A stretch of DNA of 64,000 bases from JAFDZW01 sp964404255 (GCA_964404255.1 CAYOJJ010000009.1:76036-140035), one strand, 5' to 3'; counted from the stretch's first letter, positions 35,470-44,426 are shown. Notes: generated by a model from the sequence alone, not told the origin. Translations and numbers: made by a program.

Positions 35470-35985
35470 TTAGTTGGCGTCGCCGTAAAGCAATTTATCT
35501 CCGATGGGGTAGTAATGATAGCTGACCATCTTTTTCTTACTGCCCTTAACTAAATTGATCTGGTAATGTACCATCTGGCCGGAGGGGGTATCCTTGCTTT
35601 TAAAAACAGCAAAATATTCCTGATGCAACTCGGGATTATCGGCATACATCTTTTTAAGTTTGGCCAGTACGTCATTGACACGCTTCAGATCATCAGGATT
35701 TTTCAGGTCGCAGGCGCGAGTCCAGGCCCAAGTTGTAGTACCGCCGGTATTGAAGGCGATCAGTGGGGCAGCGCTATCGACATTATTTGCCATCGCATAC
35801 CTTTTGAGATCTACGATGCGGGCGAACATTTCATCAGAAAGGGAATCGCGAACCATTTGCGAAAGCATAACCACATCCGAGCGGGGGAGCTTGCCCATAC
35901 CGCCTTGTGCAATAGCGTGAGAAGCAAGGGTAAGCGTAACGAGAGCTACTAATAAGCTGGAGAGAATAGCCTGGATCTTCTTCAT
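35470..35985 (-). CDS. Secreted protein of unknown function
   Basis: The protein has 171 residues from the ATG at 35985. An in-frame ATG at 36024 would add 13 residues before a clear signal peptide (ILSSLLVALVTLTLASHAIAQ) and is less likely. The mature part is a small alpha+beta domain (DSLSDEMFARIVDLKRYAM, then HYQINLVKGSKKKMVSYHYYPIGDKLLYGD). I do not recognise it. It is the first gene of a minus-strand group with the glycosyltransferase and flippase, 19 bases apart, so a link to surface sugar is possible but unproven. Confidence 0.65.
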   Translation of the reverse strand: MKKIQAILSSLLVALVTLTLASHAIAQGGMGKLPRSDVVMLSQMVRDSLSDEMFARIVDLKRYAMANNVDSAAPLIAFNTGGTTTWAWTRACDLKNPDDLKRVNDVLAKLKKMYADNPELHQEYFAVFKSKDTPSGQMVHYQINLVKGSKKKMVSYHYYPIGDKLLYGDAN

Positions 35986-36088
35986 GATACCGTATGGAAA
36001 GTGAGCGCAAGAAGCAGATAACAATTCTTTGAGCGACTTTTCGGCCTCGTTGGTCGTTTAAAGCCTCACGATACCATAACTCAATTTT

Positions 36089-37573
36089 ATGCCGCAAAAA
36101 TTTCAGAATTATATCAACGGCGCTTGGCGCGATAGCTCGGATTCCAAGACTTTTGAAAACCGCAACCCTGCCAATTGGGGCGATATTATTGGTACCTTTC
36201 CACTTTCGACGGTTTCCGACGTACATGATGCGGCACAAGCGGCAACCGAAGCCTTTAAGAAATGGCGCTTAATCCCGGCCCCGTCGCGTGGTGAGATCTG
36301 CCGCAAAGCAGGGGAGATTATGCTTCGCCGTAAAGATGAGATCGCCGCCATCATGACACGCGAAATGGGTAAGCCGCTGGCCGAGACCAAAGGTGATGTG
36401 CAGGAAGGTATCGATACGGCATTTTATTGCGCGACCGAAGGCCGCCGCCTCTTTGGTATCAATACTCCGAGCGAACTACCGAACAAGATGAATCTCTCGT
36501 TCAGAGTGCCGGTTGGAGTCTGCGGGCTTATAACGCCGTGGAATTTCCCGATGGCTATCCCGACCTGGAATATCTTCCCGGGATTAGTGGCTGGAAACAC
36601 GTTCGTCTTTAAGCCGGCAGAGGATACGCCTCAGACGGCCAATGTGTTAGTAGAAATTTTACTCGAAGTAGGCCTTCCGCCGGGAGTGATTAACCTAGTG
36701 CATGGTGCCGGTGAAGTGGTTGGTGCTGCAATAGTCGGCCATCCACTTATTCAGGCAGTGAGCTTTACCGGCTCTACGAATACCGGCCGCAAAGTTGCCG
36801 AGACCTGCGGAGCTAATACCAAGCATGTTTGCCTCGAGATGGGCGGCAAGAACGCGCAGATCGTTATGCCGGATGCCGATATGGATCTTGCATTAAACGG
36901 TGTACTCTGGGGCGCCTTCGGTACCACCGGTCAGCGATGCACGGCAACCTCGCGCCTGATCCTTCATAAAGATATTGCCGCTTCGTTTGTCGAGAAGCTC
37001 AAAGCAGAAGTTGAAAAACTAAAGCTTGGTGACGGCTCGAAGGATGGCATGCAGGTCGGCCCCGTCATCAATGAAGATCAGCGCAAGAATATCGAGCGCT
37101 ATGTAGCCATCGGTAAACAAGAGGGCGCTAATTGCATCATCGGTGGAAATATCCCAGGGGATGCCTCTCTTTCAAACGGCTGGTTCTATGAGCCAACGAT
37201 CTTCACCGGCGTTACTCGCGATATGACCATCGCAAAAGAAGAAATCTTCGGTCCGGTACTTTCGGTGATCGAGTGCAGCTCGCTTGAAGAAGCGATCGAT
37301 ATTAATAACTCAGTGATCTACGGCCTCTCCTCAAGCATTTATACCCGCGATATCAATGCCGCTATGCTTGCCGTGCGCGACATCGAAGCCGGCATCACCT
37401 ACATCAATGCCCCGACGATCGGCGCCGAAGCCCACATGCCCTTTGGCGGAGTAAAAGCCACCGGCAACGGCCACCGCGAAGGCGGTTGGGCCGTCTTCGA
37501 TTTCTACACCGAATGGAAGTCAGTCTATATAGATTACTCAGGTCACCTGCAACGGGCGCAGATTGATAATTGA
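36089..37573 (+). CDS. NAD(P)-dependent aldehyde dehydrogenase
   Basis: The protein has 494 residues, typical for the family. PWNFP (with Asn152), FTGSTNTGRKVAE, the general base Glu250 (CLEMGGKN), the catalytic Cys284 (GQRCTA) and KEEIFGPVLSVI are all present. The profile is close to alpha-ketoglutaric semialdehyde and succinate-semialdehyde dehydrogenases (GVCGLITPWNFPMAIPTWNI), but the substrate cannot be fixed from sequence alone. It is cytoplasmic. It is a stand-alone gene with no obvious terminator. Confidence 0.93.
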   Translation: MPQKFQNYINGAWRDSSDSKTFENRNPANWGDIIGTFPLSTVSDVHDAAQAATEAFKKWRLIPAPSRGEICRKAGEIMLRRKDEIAAIMTREMGKPLAETKGDVQEGIDTAFYCATEGRRLFGINTPSELPNKMNLSFRVPVGVCGLITPWNFPMAIPTWNIFPGLVAGNTFVFKPAEDTPQTANVLVEILLEVGLPPGVINLVHGAGEVVGAAIVGHPLIQAVSFTGSTNTGRKVAETCGANTKHVCLEMGGKNAQIVMPDADMDLALNGVLWGAFGTTGQRCTATSRLILHKDIAASFVEKLKAEVEKLKLGDGSKDGMQVGPVINEDQRKNIERYVAIGKQEGANCIIGGNIPGDASLSNGWFYEPTIFTGVTRDMTIAKEEIFGPVLSVIECSSLEEAIDINNSVIYGLSSSIYTRDINAAMLAVRDIEAGITYINAPTIGAEAHMPFGGVKATGNGHREGGWAVFDFYTEWKSVYIDYSGHLQRAQIDN

Positions 37574-37593
37574 GCTATTGTAGTATTTATGTT

Positions 37594-38216
37594 TTATTTA
37601 ATTATTTCGTAAGAAAATTGTAATGGTTTCGGATTGTCGGTTAATCGTAAAGGATCTTTACGGCTGTGATTACGTCCCACATAAATGGTAGGCCGTTGAC
37701 AATCAGCGGGGACGGGCCAGGCATTTATGTCTTGAGCAAAAAAATAAATATCCACATCTATATCCTCAGATTCCATCAAATAGGGTGATGCCACAGAGGA
37801 TATATCTTTTACTTCTAGAATGCTATTATTTTTGAATCCATCTTAATGAGAGCAAACTTAATGGGAGCTGGTCCACCCCCACTACATTTCCCCGGAACAT
37901 ACAAACCCGAAGGGAAAGGTAATCCATCATCGGGAACAACGTCTTTATAATACTCAATGAGATTCCCTTCGATCTTAATATTTGCTTTTTTATGTTTTGG
38001 CAGTGTAAAAAGTTTATAAGAAAATGGGATCTTCAAATCTAGCCTGGAAGGGTAACTCTGTAATAATATTTCTTCGGAGCTATAGATGAGTTTTGGAGGA
38101 GAGGGATGATTAGATTTATTTTTCTTAATCTGGGCAGTTGCAGTTAATGGTAGTAAAGGATAGGCTACTATCCAAAAACAACCAAGTAATATAATATTAA
38201 ATATTTTATATTTCAT
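37594..38216 (-). pseudogene. Frameshifted small secreted protein gene
   Basis: The first part (37815-38216) encodes 133 residues with a signal peptide (IILLGCFWIVAYPLLPLTATAQ) and ends early at ...KMDSKIIAF. One extra A in the A run just before this stop (near 37830) would restore a frame reading MDSKNNSILEVKDISSVASP and continuing into a 66-residue frame ending at 37594. The gene was probably longer (about 206 residues) and lost one base, or the run was misread. The sequence is AT-richer than its neighbours. Family unknown. Whether the short protein is made is open. Confidence 0.65.
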
Positions 38217-38392
38217 CGTTTTATAGTGCTTACTTTAAAAGGGCTTCCGCATTTTCCCTTCGAACCTTGTGTTCGATTGACAAAAATATTAATTATTTGA
38301 ATTTCTAGACTCACTAAAAAACACCCAATCTGTGGCCTCATCTATAATTATCCTGATTCTCTCGAACAGGGAGTAGGGGATGTCTTTCTTCG

Positions 38393-38400
38393 TATTTTTG
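38393..38400 (+). promoter_or_regulatory. Bacteroidota-type -7 element for the acyl-CoA dehydrogenase gene
   Basis: TATTTTTG, 31 bases before the start codon. No -33 TTG was found. Confidence 0.5.
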
Positions 38401-38431
38401 CAGTTCTAACTTGTGTACTATATAATTACCG

Positions 38432-39586
38432 ATGAATTTTCAATTAACTGAAGACCATATTGCTATCCGCGATGCTGCGCGGGATTTTGCTCAGAATGAG
38501 ATCGCCCAGAGCGCTGTCGAGCGCGATATTAGTGGCGAATTCCCGCACGAAGTCATCCAGAAACTGGGTGAACTCGGCTTTATGGGGATGATGGTCTCTC
38601 CGGAATATGGCGGGGCAGGGCTCGATGCCGTTAGCTATGTCCTGGCAATGGAAGAGATCTCGAAGGTCGATGCCAGCGTCTCGGTCGTTATGTCGGTAAA
38701 TAACTCGCTCGTCTGCTGGGGTATGGAAACCTATGGTAATGACGAGCAGAAGCAGCGCATTCTTACCCCGCTGGCCTCCGGTAAGAAACTCGGTGCTTAT
38801 TGTCTTTCCGAGCCCGGTGTGGGCTCCGATGCTACCCAGCAATCGACGATGGCCCGCAAAGAAGGCGATCATTGGATCATCGACGGCGCCAAGAACTGGA
38901 TCACCAACGGCACGACCGCCGATTATTACATCGTCTTTGCTCAGACCGATAATACCAAGAAGCACAAAGGTATTACGGCTTTTATCCTTGAGAAGGGAAT
39001 GCCCGGTTTCGATATCGGTAAGAAGGAAGATAAGCTCGGTATCCGTTCTTCCGATACCTGCTCACTTGCCTTTACTGGTGTAAAAGTACCGGATGCTAAC
39101 CGCCTCGGTAATGAAGGCGAAGGCTTTAAGATCGCTATGGAAACCCTCAATGGCGGCCGTATCGGTATCGCTGCTCAGGCCCTCGGTATTGCCAGCGGCG
39201 CTATGGAAAAGGCGATCAAGTATTCGTATGAGCGCCATGCCTTTGGTCAGCCGATCAACCAGTTGCAGGCCATCCAGTTCAAGCTGGCCGATATGGCAAC
39301 GAAGGTTGAAGCTGCCCGCCTGCTTATCATGCGTGCTGCCTGCTTAAAAGATAAGCACGAGACTTTTATCAAAGAGGCCGCCATGGCGAAGCTCTATGCT
39401 TCGACTATCGCGCTCGAAGTAGCAAACGAAGCTATCCAGATCCACGGCGGCTACGGCTACGTTCGCGAATACCTCGTCGAGCGTGCGCTTCGCGATGCAA
39501 AGATCACGCAGATCTACGAAGGTACTTCCGAGATCCAGCACATCGTTATTGCCCGCCAGGTATTGAAGGAGTATGCGCTTGTGTAA
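38432..39586 (+). CDS. Acyl-CoA dehydrogenase (short-chain/butyryl type)
   Basis: The protein has 384 residues, the normal length. The FAD/substrate motifs are present: AYCLSEPGVGSDATQQST, GAKNWITNGTTADYYIVFAQT, and near the end IYEGTSEIQHIVIARQVLKEY. That last motif contains the catalytic Glu in the arrangement used by short-chain and butyryl-CoA dehydrogenases. The enzyme makes an alpha-beta double bond in acyl-CoA and passes electrons to ETF. It is cytoplasmic. No other beta-oxidation or ETF gene is in the window. Confidence 0.95.
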   Translation: MNFQLTEDHIAIRDAARDFAQNEIAQSAVERDISGEFPHEVIQKLGELGFMGMMVSPEYGGAGLDAVSYVLAMEEISKVDASVSVVMSVNNSLVCWGMETYGNDEQKQRILTPLASGKKLGAYCLSEPGVGSDATQQSTMARKEGDHWIIDGAKNWITNGTTADYYIVFAQTDNTKKHKGITAFILEKGMPGFDIGKKEDKLGIRSSDTCSLAFTGVKVPDANRLGNEGEGFKIAMETLNGGRIGIAAQALGIASGAMEKAIKYSYERHAFGQPINQLQAIQFKLADMATKVEAARLLIMRAACLKDKHETFIKEAAMAKLYASTIALEVANEAIQIHGGYGYVREYLVERALRDAKITQIYEGTSEIQHIVIARQVLKEYALV

Positions 39587-39615
39587 GAGATGAGCGCCTC
39601 CGGGTCTAATATGAG

Positions 39616-39623
39616 TATATTTG
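39616..39623 (+). promoter_or_regulatory. Bacteroidota-type -7 element for the barrel-protein group
   Basis: TATATTTG fits TAnnTTTG exactly, 28 bases before the ATG at 39652. Confidence 0.5.
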
Positions 39624-39651
39624 TATAGATTATACCATCTCTATAACGCTC

Positions 39652-40158
39652 ATGAAAAAAGGTTTATTGGGCTTTGCCCTTTGTGCTTTGCTTTCCTTCG
39701 GTGTTGCTTCAACCTCGTATGCTCAGCCATCGAACTGCCTTGCTATCGATCCGCTGGCGTTGGTGCAGAATAATTTGCTCGAAGCACAATACGAATTCTC
39801 GCTCGATGAAGCCTCGAGCCTTGCTATAAGAGGAGAGTTCATTACCAAGGGGAGCTATACTCATGATTATAGCGCTGTTGGTTTCGGTGGCGAATGGAGA
39901 TTTTATGTGACAAGCGATCATGCTGTTAAAGGGTTGAATGTTGGTCCGGCCGCTGATATCTATTTCTTTAATAATACGACGTTCAATAAGTCGTCAACGA
40001 TCCTTGCTATAGGCGGTGATGCCGCGTATAAATTCCTATTCGGTGGTCTGGCAATAGAACCCCAGGTTAGCCTGCGCATCGGGATGCTTGGCGATGAAAT
40101 CCCGAATTATAAGACGACCTATTTTTACGGATCAATCTATTTTGGTTACGCGTGGTAA
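39652..40158 (+). CDS. Small outer-membrane beta-barrel-like protein
   Basis: The protein has 168 residues, with a signal peptide (LLGFALCALLSFGVASTSYAQ). The body alternates strands and turns (LAIRGEFITKGSYTHDYSAVGFGGEWRFYV, LNVGPAADIYFFNN, GSIYFGYAW), as expected for an eight-stranded barrel. It resembles the DUF3575-type barrels of Bacteroidota in general form, which is only a suggestion. It is the first of three overlapping genes of similar character. Confidence 0.65.
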   Translation: MKKGLLGFALCALLSFGVASTSYAQPSNCLAIDPLALVQNNLLEAQYEFSLDEASSLAIRGEFITKGSYTHDYSAVGFGGEWRFYVTSDHAVKGLNVGPAADIYFFNNTTFNKSSTILAIGGDAAYKFLFGGLAIEPQVSLRIGMLGDEIPNYKTTYFYGSIYFGYAW

Positions 40159-40670
40159 AATTATTGGCGGCGGTTTTTCTGCTGCTAAGTGCTTCTTGTG
40201 TTTTTGCCTCTAACGATTCCACCGGTACCCGGCCCGCGATAATCGGTGCAGATGTGGGATATGGCAGCCGCTCGAACGGAGAATCCGGCCTGGAGGTATT
40301 CGCCCTTTACCGGACGCCGCTCGGAGGGATAGATTTCGAAGGTTCGATCTTTCAACGATTCTTTGGAGCAGGGGATAGTGTAAATTTCAGTATCGGCCGC
40401 TTCGGTTTTGGCTTTGGGTTCGGCTGTTATGTTCCGGATATGATTGCCTTCGGTTCGAGTGGTATTACGGTCGAACCGAAACTTGGAGTTAATTTCACTG
40501 TCTGGACTTCGACGGTCGGAATCGGGATTCCGGCGGGAGCCGAAGTGCATATTCCTATCGTTACATCATGGGATGCGTCGATCGCCGCAACGGTAGAGCC
40601 ACAGATCAATCTGAATGCGGTGAAAAATACGACGATCGTTGATGTGCGTGTCGGAATACGGTATCATTAA
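40152..40670 (+). CDS. Small secreted barrel-like protein
   Basis: The protein has 172 residues from a GTG start that overlaps the previous gene by 7 bases. The signal peptide (LLAAVFLLLSASCVFAS) is followed by a Gly/Phe-rich strand pattern (GRFGFGFGFGCYV, VEPKLGVNFTVWTSTVGIGIPAG) typical of beta-barrels. It ends in VDVRVGIRYH, without a terminal Phe. Function unknown; the overlap suggests translation coupled to the previous gene. Confidence 0.6.
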   Translation: MVKLLAAVFLLLSASCVFASNDSTGTRPAIIGADVGYGSRSNGESGLEVFALYRTPLGGIDFEGSIFQRFFGAGDSVNFSIGRFGFGFGFGCYVPDMIAFGSSGITVEPKLGVNFTVWTSTVGIGIPAGAEVHIPIVTSWDASIAATVEPQINLNAVKNTTIVDVRVGIRYH

Positions 40671-40683
40671 TCGTACTACTTGC

Positions 40684-41445
40684 GTGAGTATTCGTACCGG
40701 TTTCTTTTCAATAATTGCCGTGCTGCTTTGTTGCTGCGTCGGCGGGGAAGTTTTTGCCCAGGGGCCTTCGACGCCTACTGCCGATTCGGCAAAAACCGCC
40801 AAGCGCAAACGTATCTCCGAGCTGCAAATGATACCGACGCTTGCCGTCATGCCGTACGCAACCATCAGTTATAATTTTCAGTCGGGCCAGGCTTTTCCCA
40901 AAGCGGCGCAAGGAGTTGGATACGGGTTCGGTCTCGCATTCGATTTTGCTCCGGAAAAACAACCCTTAGGGCTCTATCTCGATTTTGCTTATCAGGATAT
41001 GCGCGCCTCGGCAAATGACGGTGCGGCGAAAGTCCTTCACGATGGCGATTCCATTGCCGTCCCGGTTCCGGTGACCCATTATTTTTCCTATGCTCTTGCC
41101 GAAGTCTTTCTGAAATTACAAAGTGAAAGAGCGAACGGCTATTTCCTGATCGGCTTCAGTACCGGTATTGCTACAACAAGCCTTTCGGTAAAGGAAGGGC
41201 CGGGCCTGCCGGAATATAGCGATTGGCATGGTACGAGCCATTATAATGCCTTCCGGTTCGATCTTCGCGGAGGCGTTGGAATAAAGCTTGGCCATATTGG
41301 TACCCACGATCTTATTTTCGAAGCCCGCTTCGGCTATCCTATTACCACCATTATTCACGATTACCAGGATTTCGCTAATAGCTCGGGGACAAAGGGCTCT
41401 TGGCGAGCCGTTTCTTTGCAGGGCAATTTCGGCCTGCGGTTTTAA
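40684..41445 (+). CDS. Outer-membrane beta-barrel-like protein
   Basis: The protein has 253 residues from the GTG at 40684. An upstream in-frame TTG at 40639 and ATG at 40642 are possible but would place charged residues before the signal peptide. That signal is FFSIIAVLLCCCVGGEVFAQ. The rest shows strand-turn repeats (TISYNFQSGQAF, LGLYLDFAYQDMRA, HDLIFEARFGYPI) and ends in SLQGNFGLRF, a Bam-type terminal Phe. It follows the previous gene closely and belongs to the same three-gene group. Confidence 0.65.
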   Translation: MSIRTGFFSIIAVLLCCCVGGEVFAQGPSTPTADSAKTAKRKRISELQMIPTLAVMPYATISYNFQSGQAFPKAAQGVGYGFGLAFDFAPEKQPLGLYLDFAYQDMRASANDGAAKVLHDGDSIAVPVPVTHYFSYALAEVFLKLQSERANGYFLIGFSTGIATTSLSVKEGPGLPEYSDWHGTSHYNAFRFDLRGGVGIKLGHIGTHDLIFEARFGYPITTIIHDYQDFANSSGTKGSWRAVSLQGNFGLRF

Positions 41446-41504
41446 TCTTTGCGTAACTTCGTTTTAGCCATACGTAGAATCTCACGGATTTACCCACTAT
41501 ATCT

Positions 41505-42194
41505 ATGAAAAAAACATGGTTAATTGTCGGCTCGATCGCTTTTATTGTGATCGTGCTGTATTCCTGGTTCACGAGCACCCGCAATGGCATGGTGCAGCTT
41601 GAGCAGGATATAAAAGAATCGATCGGTAATCTGAGTTCGGCTTACCAACGCCGCAGCGATCTTATACCGAACCTTGTCGCTACCGTTCAAGGCTCGGTAC
41701 AGGCAGAACGCAGCACCCTTCAGGCTGTTGTAAGCGCCCGTGCCCAGGCAACCTCCGTCCAGCTAACACCCGAAGCACTCAAAGACCCGCAGGCAATGGC
41801 GAACTTTGAAAAAGTACAGGGCCAGCTTTCCGGTGCTCTTTCGCGCTTACTGGTAACGGTAGAAAAATATCCTGAGCTGAAATCGCAGGGAAATTTTACG
41901 ACGCTCATGCATGAGATCGAAGGCGCGGAAAACCGTGTCTCGACCGAACGCAAAAATTATAATGAGCGCGTAAAAGAATACAATGCAAAGATCCTTTCTT
42001 TCCCGGCAAGTATTGTAGCGGGCATGTCAGGCTTCAAAGAATACCAGTTCTTTCAATCGGCCGCTGGTACGGAAAATGCACCGAAAGTAAACTTCGGTAC
42101 CGAACCTTCGACAGCTCCGGCCCAGACCGCTCCGGAACAACCGGCAACTCCGGCCGAGCCGCCCAAGAATGGAGTCGCGCGACCTTCGAAATAA
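41505..42194 (+). CDS. lemA: LemA family membrane protein
   Basis: The protein has 229 residues. One N-terminal membrane segment (residues 5-24) is followed by the LemA signature (AYQRRSDLIPNLVATVQGSV), long helices, and YNERVKEYNAKILSFPASIVAGMSGF. The C-terminal 35 residues are Pro/Ala-rich. LemA proteins are widespread inner-membrane proteins with a large helical domain and no settled function. It follows the barrel gene by 59 bases and ends at a strong terminator. Confidence 0.93.
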   Translation: MKKTWLIVGSIAFIVIVLYSWFTSTRNGMVQLEQDIKESIGNLSSAYQRRSDLIPNLVATVQGSVQAERSTLQAVVSARAQATSVQLTPEALKDPQAMANFEKVQGQLSGALSRLLVTVEKYPELKSQGNFTTLMHEIEGAENRVSTERKNYNERVKEYNAKILSFPASIVAGMSGFKEYQFFQSAAGTENAPKVNFGTEPSTAPAQTAPEQPATPAEPPKNGVARPSK

Positions 42195-42211
42195 TCAAAA
42201 ACATTTTAAAT

Positions 42212-42238
42212 AAAAAGTCCGCCACGGCGGACTTTTTA
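42212..42238 (+). terminator. Rho-independent terminator
   Basis: AAAAAGTCCGCC pairs with GGCGGACTTTTT around a tight loop, after lemA. Confidence 0.88.
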
Positions 42239-42293
42239 TTTTACAGTTCATACACATCGGAACTTACCTATGCCGATAAGATGTATAATTATT

Positions 42294-42365
42294 ATGCGTA
42301 GCTTAAATACTATAATGACGACCACGACGACTCGCTTTAGCGGGGTGGCCTGTTCGTTGTTGTAA
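42294..42365 (+). CDS. Threonine-rich leader peptide upstream of thrS
   Basis: A 23-codon frame runs from ATG at 42294 to TAA at 42365 and reads MRSLNTIMTTTTTRFSGV followed by ACSLL. Codons 9-13 (42318-42332) are five threonine codons in a row (ACG, ACC, ACG, ACG, ACT), and codon 6 is also Thr. It lies between a terminator for lemA and a second terminator just before the threonyl-tRNA synthetase gene. This is the classical layout of a transcription attenuator, in which slow translation at Thr codons signals a shortage of charged tRNA-Thr. The ribosome-binding site is weak, and an inner ATG at 42315 could also serve. Confidence 0.75.
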   Translation: MRSLNTIMTTTTTRFSGVACSLL

Positions 42366-42388
42366 GCTACTTAAAGAGTGTAGATTGC

Positions 42389-42424
42389 AAAAGGCAGGTC
42401 GGTTGACCTGCCTTTTGTGCTTTT
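42389..42424 (+). terminator. Attenuator terminator of thrS
   Basis: GGCAGGTC (42393-42400) pairs perfectly with GACCTGCC (42405-42412), followed by TTTTGTGCTTTT. Bases 42346-42354 (TGGCCTGTT) can pair instead with 42393-42401, five Watson-Crick and four wobble pairs, which would open this terminator. The same bases can be held in a hairpin that includes the Thr codons. Confidence 0.75.
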
Positions 42425-42471
42425 ACAGGGAGTAGAATCCCATATTTCATCTGTTACAACGGCTCACAACT

Positions 42472-44409
42472 ATGAGTGCGAATATAAATATTACATTTCC
42501 TGATGGTGCGGTAAAGCAATTTGCTTCCGGTACCACCGGTATGCAGATCGCCGAATCCATTTCGCCGCGTCTGGCCCAGGTTTCCCTTGGTATTATCGTT
42601 AATGGCAAGCCGTATGATCTGGCAACGCCTATTACCGAAGATGCTGCTGTGACGATCGTCAAATGGGAAAGCGATGAAGGTAAGTCGATCTTCTGGCATT
42701 CGAGCGCCCACCTTATGGCTGAGGCGGTCGAGGCTATCTATCCCGGCACGAAATTCGGTATCGGCCCGCCGATCGAAAACGGCTGGTACTACGATATGCA
42801 GCTTCCCGAAGGTGTAAAGCTCGTCCCGGACGATCTGGCAAAGATCGAAGAAAAAATGGCCGAGCTATCTGCGCGCGATGAGCCCTTCAAGCGCATTCCT
42901 ATGGAATGGGATAAAGCCGTGGAGTACTTTAAAGAAAAAGACGACTGGTTGAAGCTCGAACTGCTTGATGGTCTGAAAGGGATGCCGATCACGTTCTATG
43001 AGCAGGGTAACTTTACCGATCTCTGCCGTGGCACTCACGTCCCTTCGACCGGGAAAATAAAATTTTCAAAGCTGCTCTCGATCGCAGGTGCCTACTGGCG
43101 TGGCGATGAGAAGCGCCCTATGCTTACCCGTTTATACGGCATCAGCTTCCCCACGAAGAAAGAACTCGAAGACTACTTAAAGGCAAGGGAAGAGGCTGAA
43201 AAGCGTGATCACCGCAAACTTGGTAAAGAGCTGGAGCTCTTTATGATCACGCCGAAAATCGGCGGTGGTCTTCCGGTCTGGCTGCCGAACGGTGCTGTCG
43301 TTCGTAATCAGCTCGAGACCTTCCTGCGCAAAGCTCAGCAGAAGATGGGCTATTCGCAGGTAGTGACGCCGCATATCGGGAATATCGAGTTGTATAAAAC
43401 CAGCGGTCACTACCCATATTATAAAGACAGCCAGTTCACTCCCATTCAGGTCGATGACGAAGAATATCTCCTGAAGCCGATGAACTGCCCGCACCATCAC
43501 ATGATCTATGCGTCGAAACCGCGCAGCTATCGCGATCTTCCGGTGCGTTTGGCGGAGTTCGGTACGGTGTATCGCTATGAGCAGTCGGGTGAGTTGAATG
43601 GGTTATCACGCGTGCGTTCGTTCACTCAGGACGACGCTCATATCTATATGATGCCGGAGCAGCTTAAGGATGAACTTATGCGTACTATCGGCTTGACGCA
43701 GTTCGTATCGAGCACGCTCGGTTTTAACGACTTCAAGATTCGTCTATCATTTCGCGATCCGAACAATACCACCAAGTACGGCGGTAAGGATGAACAATGG
43801 ATTCAGGCTGAGAAAGATGTTAAAGAAGCAGCCGATGCCATGAATCTTGAATACACCATCGGTATCGGTGAAGCGGCATTCTATGGTCCGAAGATCGACT
43901 TTATGCTTAAGGATGCCCTCGGCAGAAGCTGGCAGCTTGGTACCGTTCAGGTGGACTATGTCATGCCGGAGCGCTTCAATCTGGAATACATCGGCGCCGA
44001 TAATGCCAAACACCGCCCGGTCATTATTCACCGTGCGCCGTTCGGCTCCTTCGAGCGCTTTATCAGCCTGCTCATTGAGCACTATGCCGGTAATTTCCCG
44101 ACATGGTTAGCGCCAGTGCAGGTAGCGGTACTCCCTATTACCGATGCTCAGGCTGCTTATGCTGAAGAGGTGGTAACGACGCTTCGTAATATGGGTGTGC
44201 GGGTAGTGCTCGATGCTTCAAGCGAGAAGATCAATGCCCGTATCCGCGATCAAGAGGTAAAGAAAGTACCGATCATGTTCGTGCTCGGAGCCAAAGAGCA
44301 GGAAGCCCGCTCGGTAGCACTTCGCCGCCATGGCAAAGGCAATGTTGGCGTTATTTCACTCGATGAAGCAATTTCTATGGTAGCCAAAGAATCGGCGATA
44401 CCGGAATAA
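42472..44409 (+). CDS. thrS: Threonyl-tRNA synthetase
   Basis: The protein has 645 residues, full length. An N-terminal TGS domain (about 1-63) is followed by the editing/second additional domain with HSSAHLMAE and CRGTHVPSTG. The class II catalytic core has MNCPHHHMIYASKPRSYRDLP, FGTVYRYEQSGELNGLSRVR and HRAPFGSFERF, and the anticodon-binding domain ends the protein (VAVLPITDAQAAYAEEV). The enzyme charges tRNA-Thr. It sits behind a Thr-rich leader peptide and terminator, so it is probably controlled by attenuation. A strong terminator ends the unit. Confidence 0.98.
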   Translation: MSANINITFPDGAVKQFASGTTGMQIAESISPRLAQVSLGIIVNGKPYDLATPITEDAAVTIVKWESDEGKSIFWHSSAHLMAEAVEAIYPGTKFGIGPPIENGWYYDMQLPEGVKLVPDDLAKIEEKMAELSARDEPFKRIPMEWDKAVEYFKEKDDWLKLELLDGLKGMPITFYEQGNFTDLCRGTHVPSTGKIKFSKLLSIAGAYWRGDEKRPMLTRLYGISFPTKKELEDYLKAREEAEKRDHRKLGKELELFMITPKIGGGLPVWLPNGAVVRNQLETFLRKAQQKMGYSQVVTPHIGNIELYKTSGHYPYYKDSQFTPIQVDDEEYLLKPMNCPHHHMIYASKPRSYRDLPVRLAEFGTVYRYEQSGELNGLSRVRSFTQDDAHIYMMPEQLKDELMRTIGLTQFVSSTLGFNDFKIRLSFRDPNNTTKYGGKDEQWIQAEKDVKEAADAMNLEYTIGIGEAAFYGPKIDFMLKDALGRSWQLGTVQVDYVMPERFNLEYIGADNAKHRPVIIHRAPFGSFERFISLLIEHYAGNFPTWLAPVQVAVLPITDAQAAYAEEVVTTLRNMGVRVVLDASSEKINARIRDQEVKKVPIMFVLGAKEQEARSVALRRHGKGNVGVISLDEAISMVAKESAIPE

Positions 44410-44426
44410 TATATTATTTAAATATT

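Noticed and set aside
38444..38965. Minus-strand frame of 173 codons over the acyl-CoA dehydrogenase gene
   Set aside because: Shadow of a conserved enzyme; no family features of its own.
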